DNA from: Streptococcus mitis
Lineage (GTDB): Bacteria; Bacillota; Bacilli; Lactobacillales; Streptococcaceae
Assembly: GCF_002096845.1 (NCBI RefSeq)
Contig: NZ_NCVK01000012.1
Span: 62,001 to 126,000, forward strand
DNA: 64,000 nt
Direction: 5' to 3'
A program made the position numbers and the translations under genes. Of the stretch, positions 35,839 to 45,576 are shown one piece after another; position 1 is the stretch's first letter, and each line of letters opens with the position of its first letter. The notes under the pieces were generated by a model. It was given only the letters and a program-made list of their open reading frames with translations, did no database searches and was not told the DNA's origin.

Positions 35839-36705
35839 ATGAAACTACTCAAACCACTCTTAACTGTTTTGGCTCTTGCCTTCGCCCTTATCTTTGTCAC
35901 AGCTTGTAGCTCAGGTGGAAATGGTGGTGCATCGTCTGGTAAAACCACTGCCAAGGCTCGCACAATCGATGAAATCAAAAAAAGCGGTGAGCTACGAATC
36001 GCCGTATTTGGAGATAAAAAACCGTTTGGTTACGTTGACAATGACGGTTCTTACCAAGGTTACGATATTGAACTTGGGAACCAACTAGCACAAGACTTGG
36101 GTGTCAAGGTTAAATACGTTTCAGTCGATGCTGCCAACCGTGCTGAATACTTGATTTCAAACAAGGTGGATATTACTCTTGCCAACTTTACGGTGACTGA
36201 CGAACGCAAAAAACAAGTTGATTTTGCCCTTCCTTACATGAAAGTTTCACTTGGTGTCGTATCGCCTAAGAATGGTCTTATTACAGATGTCAAACAATTG
36301 GAAGGTAAAACCTTGATTGTCACAAAAGGAACGACTGCTGAGACTTATTTTGAAAAGAATCATCCAGAAATCAAACTCCAAAAATACGACCAATACAGTG
36401 ACTCTTACCAAGCCCTTCTTGACGGACGTGGAGATGCCTTCTCTACTGACAATACGGAAGTCCTAGCTTGGGCGCTTGAAAATAAAGGATTTGAAGTAGG
36501 AATTACTTCCCTCGGTAATCCCGATACCATTGCGGCAGCAGTTCAAAAAGGCAACCAAGAATTGCTAGACTTCATCAATAAAGATATTGAAAAATTAGGT
36601 AAAGAAAACTTCTTCCACAAAGCCTATGAAAAAACACTTCACCCAACCTACGGTGACGCTGCTAAAGCAGATGACCTAGTTGTTGAGGGCGGAAAAGTTG
36701 ACTAA
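35839..36705 (+). CDS. Amino acid-binding lipoprotein of the polar amino acid transporter
   Basis: 288 residues. The signal peptide ends in FVTACSSGG, a lipobox with the lipidated Cys near residue 23. The mature part is a type II binding protein: SGELRIAVFGDKKPFGYVDN and YQGYDIELGNQLAQDL are the opening motifs of the SBP 3 family. The ligand is a polar amino acid, possibly glutamine, glutamate or cystine; sequence cannot decide. It is the last gene of the four-gene unit, followed by a short boxA-like fragment at the stop codon. Confidence 0.9.
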   Translation: MKLLKPLLTVLALAFALIFVTACSSGGNGGASSGKTTAKARTIDEIKKSGELRIAVFGDKKPFGYVDNDGSYQGYDIELGNQLAQDLGVKVKYVSVDAANRAEYLISNKVDITLANFTVTDERKKQVDFALPYMKVSLGVVSPKNGLITDVKQLEGKTLIVTKGTTAETYFEKNHPEIKLQKYDQYSDSYQALLDGRGDAFSTDNTEVLAWALENKGFEVGITSLGNPDTIAAAVQKGNQELLDFINKDIEKLGKENFFHKAYEKTLHPTYGDAAKADDLVVEGGKVD

Positions 36706-36727
36706 TACTCAATGAAATCACAAAAAG

Positions 36728-36758
36728 AAATCAGGTAATCCTAATGACTACCTGATTT
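36728..36758. terminator. Bidirectional terminator between the amino acid transporter and pyrE
   Basis: AAATCAGGTA / TACCTGATTT perfect stem with an 11-base loop, flanked by A and T runs, between convergent genes. An ATACTCAATGAAA fragment of boxA (36706 region) precedes it. Confidence 0.78.
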
Positions 36759-36766
36759 TCTATGTC

Positions 36767-37399
36767 TTAAGCATTTTGCCAATTTTCTTGGTCTTCTTTA
36801 AAGCGTTTTAGAAGATCGAGTCCTTCTGGCGTGATATAGCCTTCTTCTTGAGCTAGATGAATCAATTCACTGTAGTTAGAAAGCGTCACAAGTTTGACAC
36901 CTGCATCTGAGAAGTTCTTATCTGCTTTTGGTAATTGGTAGCTGAAAATCGCTACAACTCCAAGCACATCTGCTCCTTCGCGTTTAGCTGCGGCTACTGC
37001 TTCAAGAACAGAACCACCTGTTGAAATAAGGTCTTCAACCACTACCATCTTTTGCCCCTGAGCTACGCGGCCTTCGATTTGGTTACCAGCTCCGTGGTCT
37101 TTTGGTTTGCTACGGATATAGGCAAATGGCAAGTTCATCTTGTCAGCAATGATGGCTCCGTGAGGAATCCCTGCTGTCGCAGTTCCTGCAATCACCTCAA
37201 CCTCAGGAAAGGCTTCTTTGATAGCATCCACAAAACCATTTTCAATTAGGGTACGAGTTTCTGGATAGGCTAATGTCACACGATTATCAGTATAAATCGG
37301 CGACTTGATACTAGATGCCCAAGTGAAAGGCTCCTCTGGTTTGAGGTAAACGGCTTGGATTTTCAAGAGGTGGCTAGCGATATCTTTAGCAAGTGTCAT
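36767..37399 (-). CDS. pyrE: Orotate phosphoribosyltransferase
   Basis: 210 residues. Adds ribose-5-phosphate from PRPP to orotate to give OMP. The PRPP loop is [17 protein letters not shown]; the mobile loop is [17 protein letters not shown]. It follows pyrF by 39 bases, and PyrE and PyrF perform the last two steps of UMP synthesis. Both are behind the PyrR attenuator. Confidence 0.96.
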   Translation of the reverse strand: MTLAKDIASHLLKIQAVYLKPEEPFTWASSIKSPIYTDNRVTLAYPETRTLIENGFVDAIKEAFPEVEVIAGTATAGIPHGAIIADKMNLPFAYIRSKPKDHGAGNQIEGRVAQGQKMVVVEDLISTGGSVLEAVAAAKREGADVLGVVAIFSYQLPKADKNFSDAGVKLVTLSNYSELIHLAQEEGYITPEGLDLLKRFKEDQENWQNA

Positions 37400-37438
37400 G
37401 GTCTTCTCCTTTTGTTTTTCTAATCTATTTCTTTAATT

Positions 37439-38134
37439 CTAGTTTTGGTTCCATTCATCCTTGATGGCATGATAAGCTGCAACAGGATCCTCAGCTTGAG
37501 TAATGGGACGTCCCACTACGATATAGTCACTACCGATTTGATAGGCATCTGCTGGCGTCATCACGCGTTTTTGGTCTCCAACAGCAGCTCCCTGAGGACG
37601 AATGCCCGGTGTCAGACAGATAAAATCTGGATTGGTAGCCTGCTTGATGAGTTGCACTTCCTGAGCCGAGCAGACAACACCATCTAATCCAGCTTCAGCT
37701 GTCTTCTTAGCATAATGAATCACAGACTCTTGCAGGCTGGTTTGGATATTTTGAAACTCCTGCATCTGAGCTTCTGAGGTTGATGTGAGCTGAGTCACTG
37801 CAATCAATTTGGCTTGGTTTCCAAGACCTTCACGCGCCGCCTTCATCATCTCTACACCGCCAGCGGCATGAACATTGGTCATATCCACACCAAGCTGAGA
37901 TAAGACCTTCATAGCTGACTTGACTGTATTTGGAATATCATGTAGTTTGAGGTCCAAAAAGACACTGTGCCCCAGGCCTTTCAAGTAGGACACAATCTCA
38001 GACCCTGTTGCGTAATAGAGCTCCATCCCTACCTTTAGATAAAGGCTTTCTTCTGCTGGAAAAAGAGCTAAAAATTTCTTGACCGCCTCAAAACTAGGAA
38101 AATCAAGAGCAATGACTGGACGATGTTCTCGCAT
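37439..38134 (-). CDS. pyrF: Orotidine-5'-phosphate decarboxylase
   Basis: 231 residues. Converts OMP to UMP. The catalytic lysine/aspartate network is in [33 protein letters not shown] opens the TIM barrel, and the phosphate-binding end is [17 protein letters not shown]. It is the first gene after the PyrR-regulated leader. Confidence 0.96.
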   Translation of the reverse strand: MREHRPVIALDFPSFEAVKKFLALFPAEESLYLKVGMELYYATGSEIVSYLKGLGHSVFLDLKLHDIPNTVKSAMKVLSQLGVDMTNVHAAGGVEMMKAAREGLGNQAKLIAVTQLTSTSEAQMQEFQNIQTSLQESVIHYAKKTAEAGLDGVVCSAQEVQLIKQATNPDFICLTPGIRPQGAAVGDQKRVMTPADAYQIGSDYIVVGRPITQAEDPVAAYHAIKDEWNQN

Positions 38135-38187
38135 AGGTTTCTCCTTTTACCTTTGCTAGTGAGAGAGTCTGGGCAACAGAAGCCACG

Positions 38188-38217
38188 AAAAAAGGAACCT
38201 GCCAACAGCAAGGTTCC
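38188..38217 (-). terminator. Attenuator terminator in the pyrF leader
   Basis: GGAACCTTGC-TGTTG-GCAGGTTCC type hairpin (38194-38217) followed by TTTTTT on the minus strand, between the promoter and pyrF. Confidence 0.88.
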
Positions 38218-38262
38218 ACGAAAAATGGGTAGTCTCCACCCTTTCACCGTCTAACCTTAGCT

Positions 38263-38273
38263 GCCTCTCTGGA
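38263..38273 (-). promoter_or_regulatory. PyrR binding site in the pyrFE leader
   Basis: The RNA carries TCCAGAGAGGC in the wider context AGTCCAGAGAGGCAGC, the conserved PyrR loop. It lies before the terminator and with upstream bases (GACGGTG...) could form the alternative fold. PyrR with UMP/UTP would favour termination. Confidence 0.88.
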
Positions 38274-38294
38274 CTGCTTTAAAGGTTTTCTATT

Positions 38295-38323
38295 ATTCTA
38301 TTATTTCTACTAGCACTTGTCAA
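38295..38323 (-). promoter_or_regulatory. pyrFE promoter
   Basis: TTGACA (38318-38323), 17-base spacer, TAGAAT (38295-38300) on the minus strand, leaving a leader of about 155 bases. Confidence 0.82.
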
Positions 38324-38366
38324 GTAAAAACATGGCAACTAAAGAGCTATAGAAGAAAAGCTAAGC

Positions 38367-39590
38367 CTAGCGACGCGATGAACGCTGACTTGTTTGATTT
38401 CGATTGCCCTCTTCCTCCAGCTTTTTCCTTTCCTCTTCTAGTTTATTCTGCTGTTCTTCCAGTCTTTTCTTCTCTTCCTCTTTCTGTTTCTTCTCAGCTT
38501 CCTTAGCCTCTTGTTTGGCTTTTTCCTCAGCCTCCATAATTAATTTATCCGCCACAGTGTAACTGTAAATTCCAGCTTCCATATCGACCACACTTGGTTC
38601 TGACAATTGAGGTTTAATCTTGCTGTAATAAGGCAATTTCTTACTCATTTCAGATAGAGGAACCAAGACTTCGTCCGAATCATTCATAGTCAATCGAATT
38701 AAATCGGAAGTCACCTTGCTTGGGGCTAATTCCACCTTTTGGATAGCAGCCTTGAGTTCTGGGCTAATTTGAGCAAGTTCTGAGACAAAAGCCTTGATTT
38801 GTTCACTATCATTAAAGAGAACTGATAAATAAGTTTCTGGTAGACTGACCAAACTCACAGCACTGGTCTCAAGCTGACCACTGGAAAGAATAGGATAATG
38901 GTTTTCACCAGAAATATAGTAGGCTACAATATCATATTCCTTAACCTTGATAGTAAACTTGGTTGGAAATTGATAGACAAGCTGAGCTGATTCCACCCAA
39001 TAATTAGACTTGATCCGCTCTTCATATTTTGCCTTATCTAGCAGAAGGTTAATCGTATAATCCGAATCCTGAATGCCTGAAGCTTGTCGGATATCATCAG
39101 CCGTAGTTTGTACCGTTCCCTCAATACTTATATCCTTCATGGTCGCATAAGGACTGAGTAAGTAAGCAGAGATAATCAATAAAAGCAGACTTGGAAATAA
39201 AATCGTTAGAGCTCGCAAGATATGGAGGCCAGGAATCTTTGCTTTGGCTGCTTTTTCTTTTGTATCCTTTTTATCCTGTTCCTCGTCCTCTTTAAACCCT
39301 GATTCTTTTATCTCTTCTTCATCTTTGTCACCCTCTGAGGATGCTACTTTTTCTTCAGACTTTTCCTTAGCTGATTCTTCATCTTCTGGGTCTGTTTCAC
39401 TCTCCTGGTCCTCTGACTTCTCAGATTCTTCTCCCATTCGAGCTTGTCTTTCCTTTTCCTTCTCCTCAGCTAGGGCTGCCTCTTCTTCAGCCTTCTTTTT
39501 TAGGTATTCTTGGTTTCGTTTCTGCCATTCTGATAACTCTTTCAATTCTTCGAGGATTTCTTTGCCCTCATTTTTCTTATCTTTTGACAT
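38367..39590 (-). CDS. divIB: Cell division protein DivIB/FtsQ
   Basis: 407 residues. It links to FtsL and DivIC at the division septum. The long N-terminal cytoplasmic part (about 1-125) is rich in Lys and Glu, then one TM helix (LHILRALTILFPSLLLLIIS), then an extracellular POTRA-like domain opening SIEGTVQTTADDIRQASGI. The C-terminus is a highly charged coiled coil ending NQTSQRSSRR. It follows murG by 9 bases in murD-murG-divIB. Confidence 0.92.
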   Translation of the reverse strand: MSKDKKNEGKEILEELKELSEWQKRNQEYLKKKAEEEAALAEEKEKERQARMGEESEKSEDQESETDPEDEESAKEKSEEKVASSEGDKDEEEIKESGFKEDEEQDKKDTKEKAAKAKIPGLHILRALTILFPSLLLLIISAYLLSPYATMKDISIEGTVQTTADDIRQASGIQDSDYTINLLLDKAKYEERIKSNYWVESAQLVYQFPTKFTIKVKEYDIVAYYISGENHYPILSSGQLETSAVSLVSLPETYLSVLFNDSEQIKAFVSELAQISPELKAAIQKVELAPSKVTSDLIRLTMNDSDEVLVPLSEMSKKLPYYSKIKPQLSEPSVVDMEAGIYSYTVADKLIMEAEEKAKQEAKEAEKKQKEEEKKRLEEQQNKLEEERKKLEEEGNRNQTSQRSSRR

Positions 39591-39599
39591 TTACTTTCC

Positions 39600-40658
39600 T
39601 TATGATAAATCGTTTTTCAATAGTTGATAAAAATCTGCTAGAGATTTCAATTCCTTAGAAGCCTTCATCTTGGCTTGGTAATCTTCCTTGTGGCTTAGTA
39701 AGTGAGACAGCTTCTCTTCCAAACTATCCAAGGTCAAATCGCTTTCTTGAAGCTCTTCTGCATAGCCTTTTTTTACAAAGTAAGCCGCATTTTCAATCTG
39801 GTCACCACGACTAGCTTCACGACCAAGTGGCACAATAACATGTAATTTTGCCATAGCCAAGAGCTCAAAAATCGTATTGGCACCACCTCGTGTCACAACA
39901 ATATCAGCCAATTCCATCAAGGGTTGATAGAGATTAGTCACATAGTCAACACGAAAGAGATTTTGGCTCAACTCATTCAGGCTAGAATCTCCAGTTAAAT
40001 TGATAATATTATAGCGTTCTGTCAGCTCTTTCTTATGGTCTGTCACCAATTGGTTAAAGACACGAGCACCTGCAGAACCACCGACAAACAATACAGTTGG
40101 CAATTTAGGATTAAAGTGGGTTTGGATATCCACCAATTCATCTGGTTCTGGATTTTTTTGATCTGAAACCTTGGTCACTGCTCCCACATGCTCGACCTTA
40201 GACAAACTTGAAGCTTGCTCAAAGGTTGAATACATCTTGGTCGCAAATTTATAGGCGATTTTATTGGCCAAGCCCATAGATAGGTCAGATTCGTGAATAA
40301 AGACAGGCACTCCTGACACACGCGCTGCGATAACAGGCGGTACTGAGACAAAGCCTCCCTTTGAAAAAAGTGCTTGTGGACGAAGTCGCAACATGATAAA
40401 GAGCGATTGGACAATTCCCCAGCCAACTTTGAAGACGTCCAGCATATTTTGCCAAGAGAAATAACGACGCAATTTGCCAGTCGCAATGGAATGGAAGGTA
40501 ACATCCAAACCTGACTTAAGGATTTCTTGGTGTTCGATACCACGTTTATCTCCGATATAGTGGACTTCCCAGCCATCTTCGATAAACTTGGGCATTAACA
40601 AAAGGTTGAGGGTAACGTGTCCGACCGTCCCCCCACCTGTAAAGACAATTTTTTTCAT
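39600..40658 (-). CDS. murG: UDP-GlcNAc:undecaprenyl-pyrophosphoryl-MurNAc-pentapeptide transferase MurG
   Basis: 352 residues, peripheral membrane GT-B glycosyltransferase that makes lipid II from lipid I. The [11 protein letters not shown] loop at residues 8-18 contacts the pyrophosphate lipid carrier; [12 protein letters not shown] is the second glycine-rich loop and [13 protein letters not shown] binds the nucleotide sugar. It starts 2 bases after the murD stop. Confidence 0.95.
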   Translation of the reverse strand: MKKIVFTGGGTVGHVTLNLLLMPKFIEDGWEVHYIGDKRGIEHQEILKSGLDVTFHSIATGKLRRYFSWQNMLDVFKVGWGIVQSLFIMLRLRPQALFSKGGFVSVPPVIAARVSGVPVFIHESDLSMGLANKIAYKFATKMYSTFEQASSLSKVEHVGAVTKVSDQKNPEPDELVDIQTHFNPKLPTVLFVGGSAGARVFNQLVTDHKKELTERYNIINLTGDSSLNELSQNLFRVDYVTNLYQPLMELADIVVTRGGANTIFELLAMAKLHVIVPLGREASRGDQIENAAYFVKKGYAEELQESDLTLDSLEEKLSHLLSHKEDYQAKMKASKELKSLADFYQLLKNDLS

Positions 40659-40659
40659 A

Positions 40660-42012
40660 TTATTCCTTTAACTCCGCTACTGTGTCGATAAAGAGGTCTC
40701 CACGTACTTCAAAGTTAGCATACATATCCCAGCTGGCATTTGCAGGACTGAGAAGGACTACATCTCCTTGAGTCGCGAGCTCATAAGCCTTGCGGGTCGC
40801 ATCAGCAATATCTGTCGCATCCACATAAGCCACACCAGCCTTATCCGCTGCCCGTTTGACACGTTCTGCAGACTGACCCAGGATGACCATCATCTTGAGT
40901 CCAGTGATATCTGGAACCAGTTCGTCAAACTCATTACCACGGTCCAAACCACCTGCAATCAAAATGACCTTGCTGTTGTCAAATCCTGACAAGGCTTTTT
41001 GAGTAGCCAAGATATTGGTTGACTTGCTATCATTATAGAATTTGACACCCTTGATTTCATCCACAAATTGGAGACGGTGTTTGACACCACCAAAGGCTGA
41101 AAGAGTTTCCTTAATGATTTGGTTATCCACACCACGAAGCTTGGCTACAGCAATAGTCGCAAGGGCATTTTCTACATTGTGGCTACCTGGAACTCCGATT
41201 TCATTCGCTGCCATAACCACTTCCCCACGGAAGTAAAGTTGACCATCTTCCAGATAAGCTCCATCAACCTTTTCCTGTGTTGAAAATGGTACAACAGTAG
41301 CTTGTGTTTTGCTAGCCAATTCTTTTGCCAAGTCTTGGTTAAAGTTCAAGATAAGGAAATCAGCCGCTGTCATCTTGTTCTGGATATTCCACTTAGCTGC
41401 TACATAGGCCTCAAACGAACCATGATAATCGATATGAGTTGGCATGAGGTTGGTAATAACCGCAATCTCAGGATGAAATTCTTGAACTCCCATGAGTTGG
41501 AAAGAAGAAAGTTCCATGACAAGCGTATCCTTGTCTGTCGCTGTTTGGGCCACTTGACTGGCTGGATAGCCAATATTCCCTGATAGGAGACCATGTTGGC
41601 CAGCAGCAGTCAAAACTTCTCCAATCATAGTCGTTGTGGTTGTCTTACCGTTCGAACCAGTGATACCAACAATCGGTGCTTCTGAAATCAAGTAAGCTAA
41701 TTCCACCTCAGTCAAGACTGGAATACCTTTTGCCAAAGCCTTTTCAATCATGGGATTGCTGTAGGGGATACCTGGATTTTTCACCATAAGGGCAAACTCT
41801 TCATCCAAAAGTTCCAAAGGATGGCCACCTGTAATGACTTTGATCCCTTCTTCCAGCAAACTTTGCGCAGCTGGATTGTCCTCGAATGGTTTCCCGTCAT
41901 TTACTGTCACAATGGCACCCAGCTTATCCAACAAACGAGCTGCAGATTCACCAGACTTGGCCAAACCTAAAACAAGGACTTTCTTATTTTTAAATTGATC
42001 TATTACTTTCAT
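40660..42012 (-). CDS. murD: UDP-N-acetylmuramoylalanine-D-glutamate ligase MurD
   Basis: 450 residues. Adds D-glutamate to UDP-MurNAc-L-Ala. The N-terminal Rossmann domain opens [18 protein letters not shown]; the ATP loop is [26 protein letters not shown] is the conserved site for the carbamylated-Lys region, and NGLDRG-like [13 protein letters not shown] lies in the C-terminal domain. It heads murD-murG-divIB. Confidence 0.96.
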   Translation of the reverse strand: MKVIDQFKNKKVLVLGLAKSGESAARLLDKLGAIVTVNDGKPFEDNPAAQSLLEEGIKVITGGHPLELLDEEFALMVKNPGIPYSNPMIEKALAKGIPVLTEVELAYLISEAPIVGITGSNGKTTTTTMIGEVLTAAGQHGLLSGNIGYPASQVAQTATDKDTLVMELSSFQLMGVQEFHPEIAVITNLMPTHIDYHGSFEAYVAAKWNIQNKMTAADFLILNFNQDLAKELASKTQATVVPFSTQEKVDGAYLEDGQLYFRGEVVMAANEIGVPGSHNVENALATIAVAKLRGVDNQIIKETLSAFGGVKHRLQFVDEIKGVKFYNDSKSTNILATQKALSGFDNSKVILIAGGLDRGNEFDELVPDITGLKMMVILGQSAERVKRAADKAGVAYVDATDIADATRKAYELATQGDVVLLSPANASWDMYANFEVRGDLFIDTVAELKE

Positions 42013-42061
42013 GTCTCAAACTCCATTTCTACTCCTACTATTTTACCATTTTTATGGAAAT

Positions 42062-42092
42062 AAAAAAGCCACAAAGTGTGTTTGTGACTCTT
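42062..42092 (-). terminator. Terminator after the second ABC cassette
   Basis: Minus-strand GTCACAAA / TTTGTGGC stem (42067-42089) followed by TTTTTT, downstream of the ATPase stop at 42116. Confidence 0.7.
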
Positions 42093-42115
42093 TCTTCTAA
42101 CTGAATCTCGCCATA

Positions 42116-42757
42116 TCATCTATGTGATAAATCGGTAACTCGAATAACTTGGTCCACTTGTTCCCAAATCAGAGGATTATGGGTCGCAATAATGATAGTT
42201 CGATTCGGATTTTTTAAAGATTCTAGGATAGAAAGTAATTCCTCAGAGTTTTTGGGGTCTAGTGAAGCGGTTGGTTCATCTGCGAGAATCAAAGGTGGAT
42301 CCTTTAAGATTATCTTCGCTAGTGCAACACGTTGTGCTTCTCCTCCTGATAATTCAAAGATAGGTTGCTTTAAATCTAAATAAGAGAGGTTAACACGGTT
42401 TAGAGCTTGTTTCATCAAAGAGATTTTCTCTTTTTCTTTCAACTTTTTACCAACTAAACCCAGATTGAGATTCTCTTTGACGGTTTGACTTTCAATTAAG
42501 CCAAAATCTTGAAATAAGTATCCCAAGTAATCTCTAAAGAAAACAGAAGGCTTGATGTCCTTAAGAGAGGTGCCATCATAGATAATTTGCCCTTTGTCAT
42601 ATGGCTCTAATCGTCCAATCATATTCAAGAGTGTTGTCTTACCACAGCCACTTGTACCGATTAAGGCATAAATTTTCCCACCTTCAAAATGAAGATTCGT
42701 ATCTGAAAATAGCTGACGGCTTCCAAACTTTTTAGATATATTCTTTAGTTCAATCAT
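42116..42757 (-). CDS. ABC transporter ATPase, lactococcin-972 immunity type (second copy)
   Basis: 213 residues. Walker A GTSGCGKTTLL, Q-loop LFQDFGLI, signature LSGGEAQRVAL and Walker B LILADEPTASLD. It is clearly a paralogue of the ATPase at 23517-24152, with the same length and GEAQR signature. It lies 2 bases after its DUF1430 partner. It sits between murD and a BOX-containing gap. Confidence 0.85.
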   Translation of the reverse strand: MIELKNISKKFGSRQLFSDTNLHFEGGKIYALIGTSGCGKTTLLNMIGRLEPYDKGQIIYDGTSLKDIKPSVFFRDYLGYLFQDFGLIESQTVKENLNLGLVGKKLKEKEKISLMKQALNRVNLSYLDLKQPIFELSGGEAQRVALAKIILKDPPLILADEPTASLDPKNSEELLSILESLKNPNRTIIIATHNPLIWEQVDQVIRVTDLSHR

Positions 42758-42758
42758 C

Positions 42759-44780
42759 CTATTTTCCTTTCATAATTGTCATAGAAACACGAGATTCTTT
42801 CTGCGCTTGACGGTAAAGCGTCAGAACTGCACTAGCTAGAAAGACTAATAAAGTGAGCAAGCCAATCACCAAGTCTCGACTGCTTAAAATAAAGAGACTA
42901 GCACCAAATACAAAACTGGCAAATTGACTAACCATATACTGAGCATGTGTTTCAAAAAATCGTAAACCTGAAATTCGTTTAATCAAGATATCTCGGCGGA
43001 ATTGCTCGAAATATAGAAGATTGACAGAATAAAAGAGTAACAAGGAACTAGCTATTCCAACAATAGCTCCTAGGATTAAAGTTGCTGTTTCAGTTTGAAC
43101 TTCATTATAACGAGTTAGATAAACACTTCTTCCTTCTTTAAGATAGGATACTTGCTCATAAATTCCAGCTTCCCTCAATAGATCTAGCCCACTCTCATAT
43201 CCTTTGATAAAGAGTTGCTTTCCAGCATTGATAGACCAAACAGATTTGGAAATGATACTATCACCTGTAGATGTTGGAGTAAATACAACTAAAATCGGAT
43301 CAGTTAAGTACTGGATGGATACTGGGCTTTCACCGTTATTATAAATAAATCGCTTTTCTCCAGTTGGAAGATAGCTAACAATCGCTCTCATTTCATACTC
43401 TAAAGGAGCACTCGCCTCCTCACCAGATTTTCCATAATAACTCAATCTTTCTTCAAAAGCTTTCTTAAGTTCTGCTTCCTGTGAACGAAGAGATTCTGGT
43501 AATAAGAGTCCAAACTCCCCTTTTTGAAGATGAGCTAGTTTCTGTCTAGTATCATCATTTACAGTAACATTTTCCTTGTCCAAATAACTTGGGCTGACAT
43601 AAAGAACATTAGCATCTGGACTATAGGTATCCAGTGTCTCTCCGTTTTTATTTTTTCCTTGAGGATTTGCAAAATGAATGAGATTATCTTTTACAAATAG
43701 AGCCTGTTCTTTTTCAACTGCTTCTTTGGAAAATTCATACCACTTATTCTGATTTTCTGTATCTTTTCCTCTATCACCTAAGCCAAAAGAAATTTGATAA
43801 TAGTCTGCTCTGTCCTTCCACGCTTGTTTTGAAATTTCAAGTTCTTTCAATCGTTGGTAAGACGTCAAGCCTGTCTTAACAGCGTAGCCCACTGTAAAAA
43901 CAGCTACTAACTGACACAATAAGGTTAAAATCATCAAGCGTTTAAGGGGTAATCTCCCTTTAATAACAGGAACTAATGCTTTGTAACTCAAACTCATTAG
44001 ATAAAGGAGCATTAGTAAAATTGAAATACCCAATAAAAACAACAGATAGAAACTAATCCCAAAACCATAGGTGGCTAACAAGATAGGATAAAACAAACCT
44101 TGACTAAAAAGAACGACTCCTCCACCTAGGAAGGAAAGGAGGGCTGATAGAAGGATCCACTTGATATCAGTCGATAAAGAATGCCCCATGATGGATAAGA
44201 GAGTCTGACCAGAAAAGAGTTTTATACCTGCTGCTCTCATTTCCTTAATCCGAGTAATAATCACTAGAGCAAAGAAAGATAAGCCAAATATTGCTAAACT
44301 AATTAAGATAAGTGGATTTAGTAACATTCGAAAAGCAAGAGAATAGGGCGGTGTCTTTCGGTCAGCAATTGCTTTATAACCCAAATCTCCTAATTTATCG
44401 GCTAGCTTTTCTTTCGTCAAGGAGCCTGATAAAAGGAGATAACTATTTAGCGGATCACTACGTTCACGACTTTCTTGACTAGCTTCTTGGAATTCTTTTG
44501 GTAAAGTTCCCTGACCATAAGTTGCATAAGCAAAGTGAGTCGTTCCATCCTTACTCGGCTCTACGATTCTTCTAGCTATTAAACTCTGTTCTGAGTTTGC
44601 AAACTTCTCCAATTCCTGTTCAAATACCTCACGCGTCGGTTCCTGAGTATCTTTTTTGACACGAAGTAAGGAGACGGAATCATAGCTTGCATATAAATAT
44701 TGTGGAGCACGTAAGACAATAATCCAAGCAAGGAAGAAGCTGAGAAAAAAAGTTGATAATAATATGAATAGTTTCTTCAT
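42759..44780 (-). CDS. Bacteriocin-associated integral membrane protein (DUF1430 type, second copy)
   Basis: 673 residues with the same architecture as the protein at 24154-26151: N-terminal TM helix, extracellular stretch, central TM bundle (about 155-300), a long extracellular loop to about 560, and a C-terminal three-helix bundle. RRDILIKRISGLRFFETHAQY corresponds to the FIERLAGKSLFEIHH region of the other copy. Likely bacteriocin immunity or sensing together with its ATPase. No third small membrane gene follows it. Confidence 0.82.
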   Translation of the reverse strand: MKKLFILLSTFFLSFFLAWIIVLRAPQYLYASYDSVSLLRVKKDTQEPTREVFEQELEKFANSEQSLIARRIVEPSKDGTTHFAYATYGQGTLPKEFQEASQESRERSDPLNSYLLLSGSLTKEKLADKLGDLGYKAIADRKTPPYSLAFRMLLNPLILISLAIFGLSFFALVIITRIKEMRAAGIKLFSGQTLLSIMGHSLSTDIKWILLSALLSFLGGGVVLFSQGLFYPILLATYGFGISFYLLFLLGISILLMLLYLMSLSYKALVPVIKGRLPLKRLMILTLLCQLVAVFTVGYAVKTGLTSYQRLKELEISKQAWKDRADYYQISFGLGDRGKDTENQNKWYEFSKEAVEKEQALFVKDNLIHFANPQGKNKNGETLDTYSPDANVLYVSPSYLDKENVTVNDDTRQKLAHLQKGEFGLLLPESLRSQEAELKKAFEERLSYYGKSGEEASAPLEYEMRAIVSYLPTGEKRFIYNNGESPVSIQYLTDPILVVFTPTSTGDSIISKSVWSINAGKQLFIKGYESGLDLLREAGIYEQVSYLKEGRSVYLTRYNEVQTETATLILGAIVGIASSLLLFYSVNLLYFEQFRRDILIKRISGLRFFETHAQYMVSQFASFVFGASLFILSSRDLVIGLLTLLVFLASAVLTLYRQAQKESRVSMTIMKGK

Positions 44781-44891
44781 AGTAGACTCCTTGTATAAGA
44801 GAATAACCCTATAGAAAAAGATTTTATCTTTTATAAATTCTTAGAATTATTTTCCTAGTTTAATCAATTACACCCTGAACAACAAGACAAT

Positions 44892-45046
44892 AATACTCTT
44901 CAAAAATCTCTTCAAACCGCGTCAACGTCGCCTTGCCGTAGATATATGTAACTGACTTCGTCAGTCTTATCTACAACCTCAAAGCAGTGCTTTGAGCAAC
45001 CTGCGGCTAGTTTCCTAGTTTGCTCTTTGATTTTCATTGAGTATAA
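44892..45046 (-). repeat. BOX element (boxA-boxB-boxC) in reverse orientation
   Basis: On the minus strand it begins TATACTCAATGAAAATCAAA, holds AGCTAGCCGCAGGTTGCTC, the boxB-like ACTGACGAAGTCAGTTACAT and the CGACGTTGACG arm, and ends GATTTTTGAAGAGTATTA. This is the most complete BOX copy here. It occupies the middle of the gap 44781-45302. Confidence 0.88.
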
Positions 45047-45130
45047 ATTTAATCCTTTCTTATTTTGAAATCGGTTTCTTATAACATAAATATATCACTT
45101 CATATATAACTTGTCAACATATTGTACTAA

Positions 45131-45325
45131 TATATCATTAGTAATGAAGTTTTACAATTTCCTAAAAAAATAGATGTCGTTAAAGAATTTTATTCAAGCT
45201 TTTACCATCCATATTATCCAAGCAAAAGAGATGATGTTATAGTAAAAGGCAATTCAAACTATTGTAAAATTTCTACAAAAAAAGAGAGCCGAAACTCTCT
45301 TTTTATCTTCTTTTACTTTTACTGA
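45131..45325 (+). pseudogene. Possible lactococcin-972-like bacteriocin fragment
   Basis: An open frame without a usable start reads KEFYSSFYHPYYPSKRDDV and VKGNSNYCKIST. The YSxFYHP...VKGN spacing resembles the Y-x-H...V-x-NG core of lactococcin-972-type bacteriocins. The signal peptide half is missing, and the 3' end runs into the terminator hairpin of the neighbouring gene. It stands on the opposite strand to the immunity-type cassette at 42116-44780. The resemblance is by eye only. Confidence 0.35.
45282..45299 (-). terminator. Terminator after the DUF3165-like gene
   Basis: GAGAG/CTCTC stem with a short loop, with TTTTTTT on the minus strand after it. A and T runs on both flanks. Confidence 0.75.
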
Positions 45326-45557
45326 CCGACATGAGGGTAATATCTCGCAAGCTAAAGTATGCTAGGAAGAGCATGGCGATTGCGATAAAGAATTCTGTTG
45401 GTAGCTGAAAGATTTGCAGGACAGACAACATCAGCAAAATCAAAAGTGCTACGAAAGCAAAGACGACAAGGACGATATTGACTGTCCCTTTAATGCTTTG
45501 TGGTGTCGCAAATACATAGAGTAGTAATAAGAGGAGTCCTATGATTAAATAAACCAT
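45303..45557 (-). CDS. Small membrane protein, DUF3165-like
   Basis: 84 residues with three hydrophobic segments (about 2-17, 23-42 and 50-68) and a basic tail SVSKSKRR. It follows typA by 19 bases and may share its transcript. The family is a small streptococcal membrane protein of unknown role. No further domain is visible. Confidence 0.75.
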   Translation of the reverse strand: MVYLIIGLLLLLLYVFATPQSIKGTVNIVLVVFAFVALLILLMLSVLQIFQLPTEFFIAIAMLFLAYFSLRDITLMSVSKSKRR

Positions 45558-45576
45558 CTTTATCTCTTTCTAGCTC

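Noticed and set aside
39244..39627. 127-codon plus-strand Ser/Phe-rich frame
   Set aside because: It is antisense to the Lys/Glu-rich N-terminus of DivIB, which produces Ser/Phe codons on the other strand.
44864..44893. Short minus-strand tail reading LLSCCSGCN before a stop, resembling a Cys-rich peptide end
   Set aside because: It runs straight into the BOX element, has no start or ribosome-binding site, and is too short to judge.
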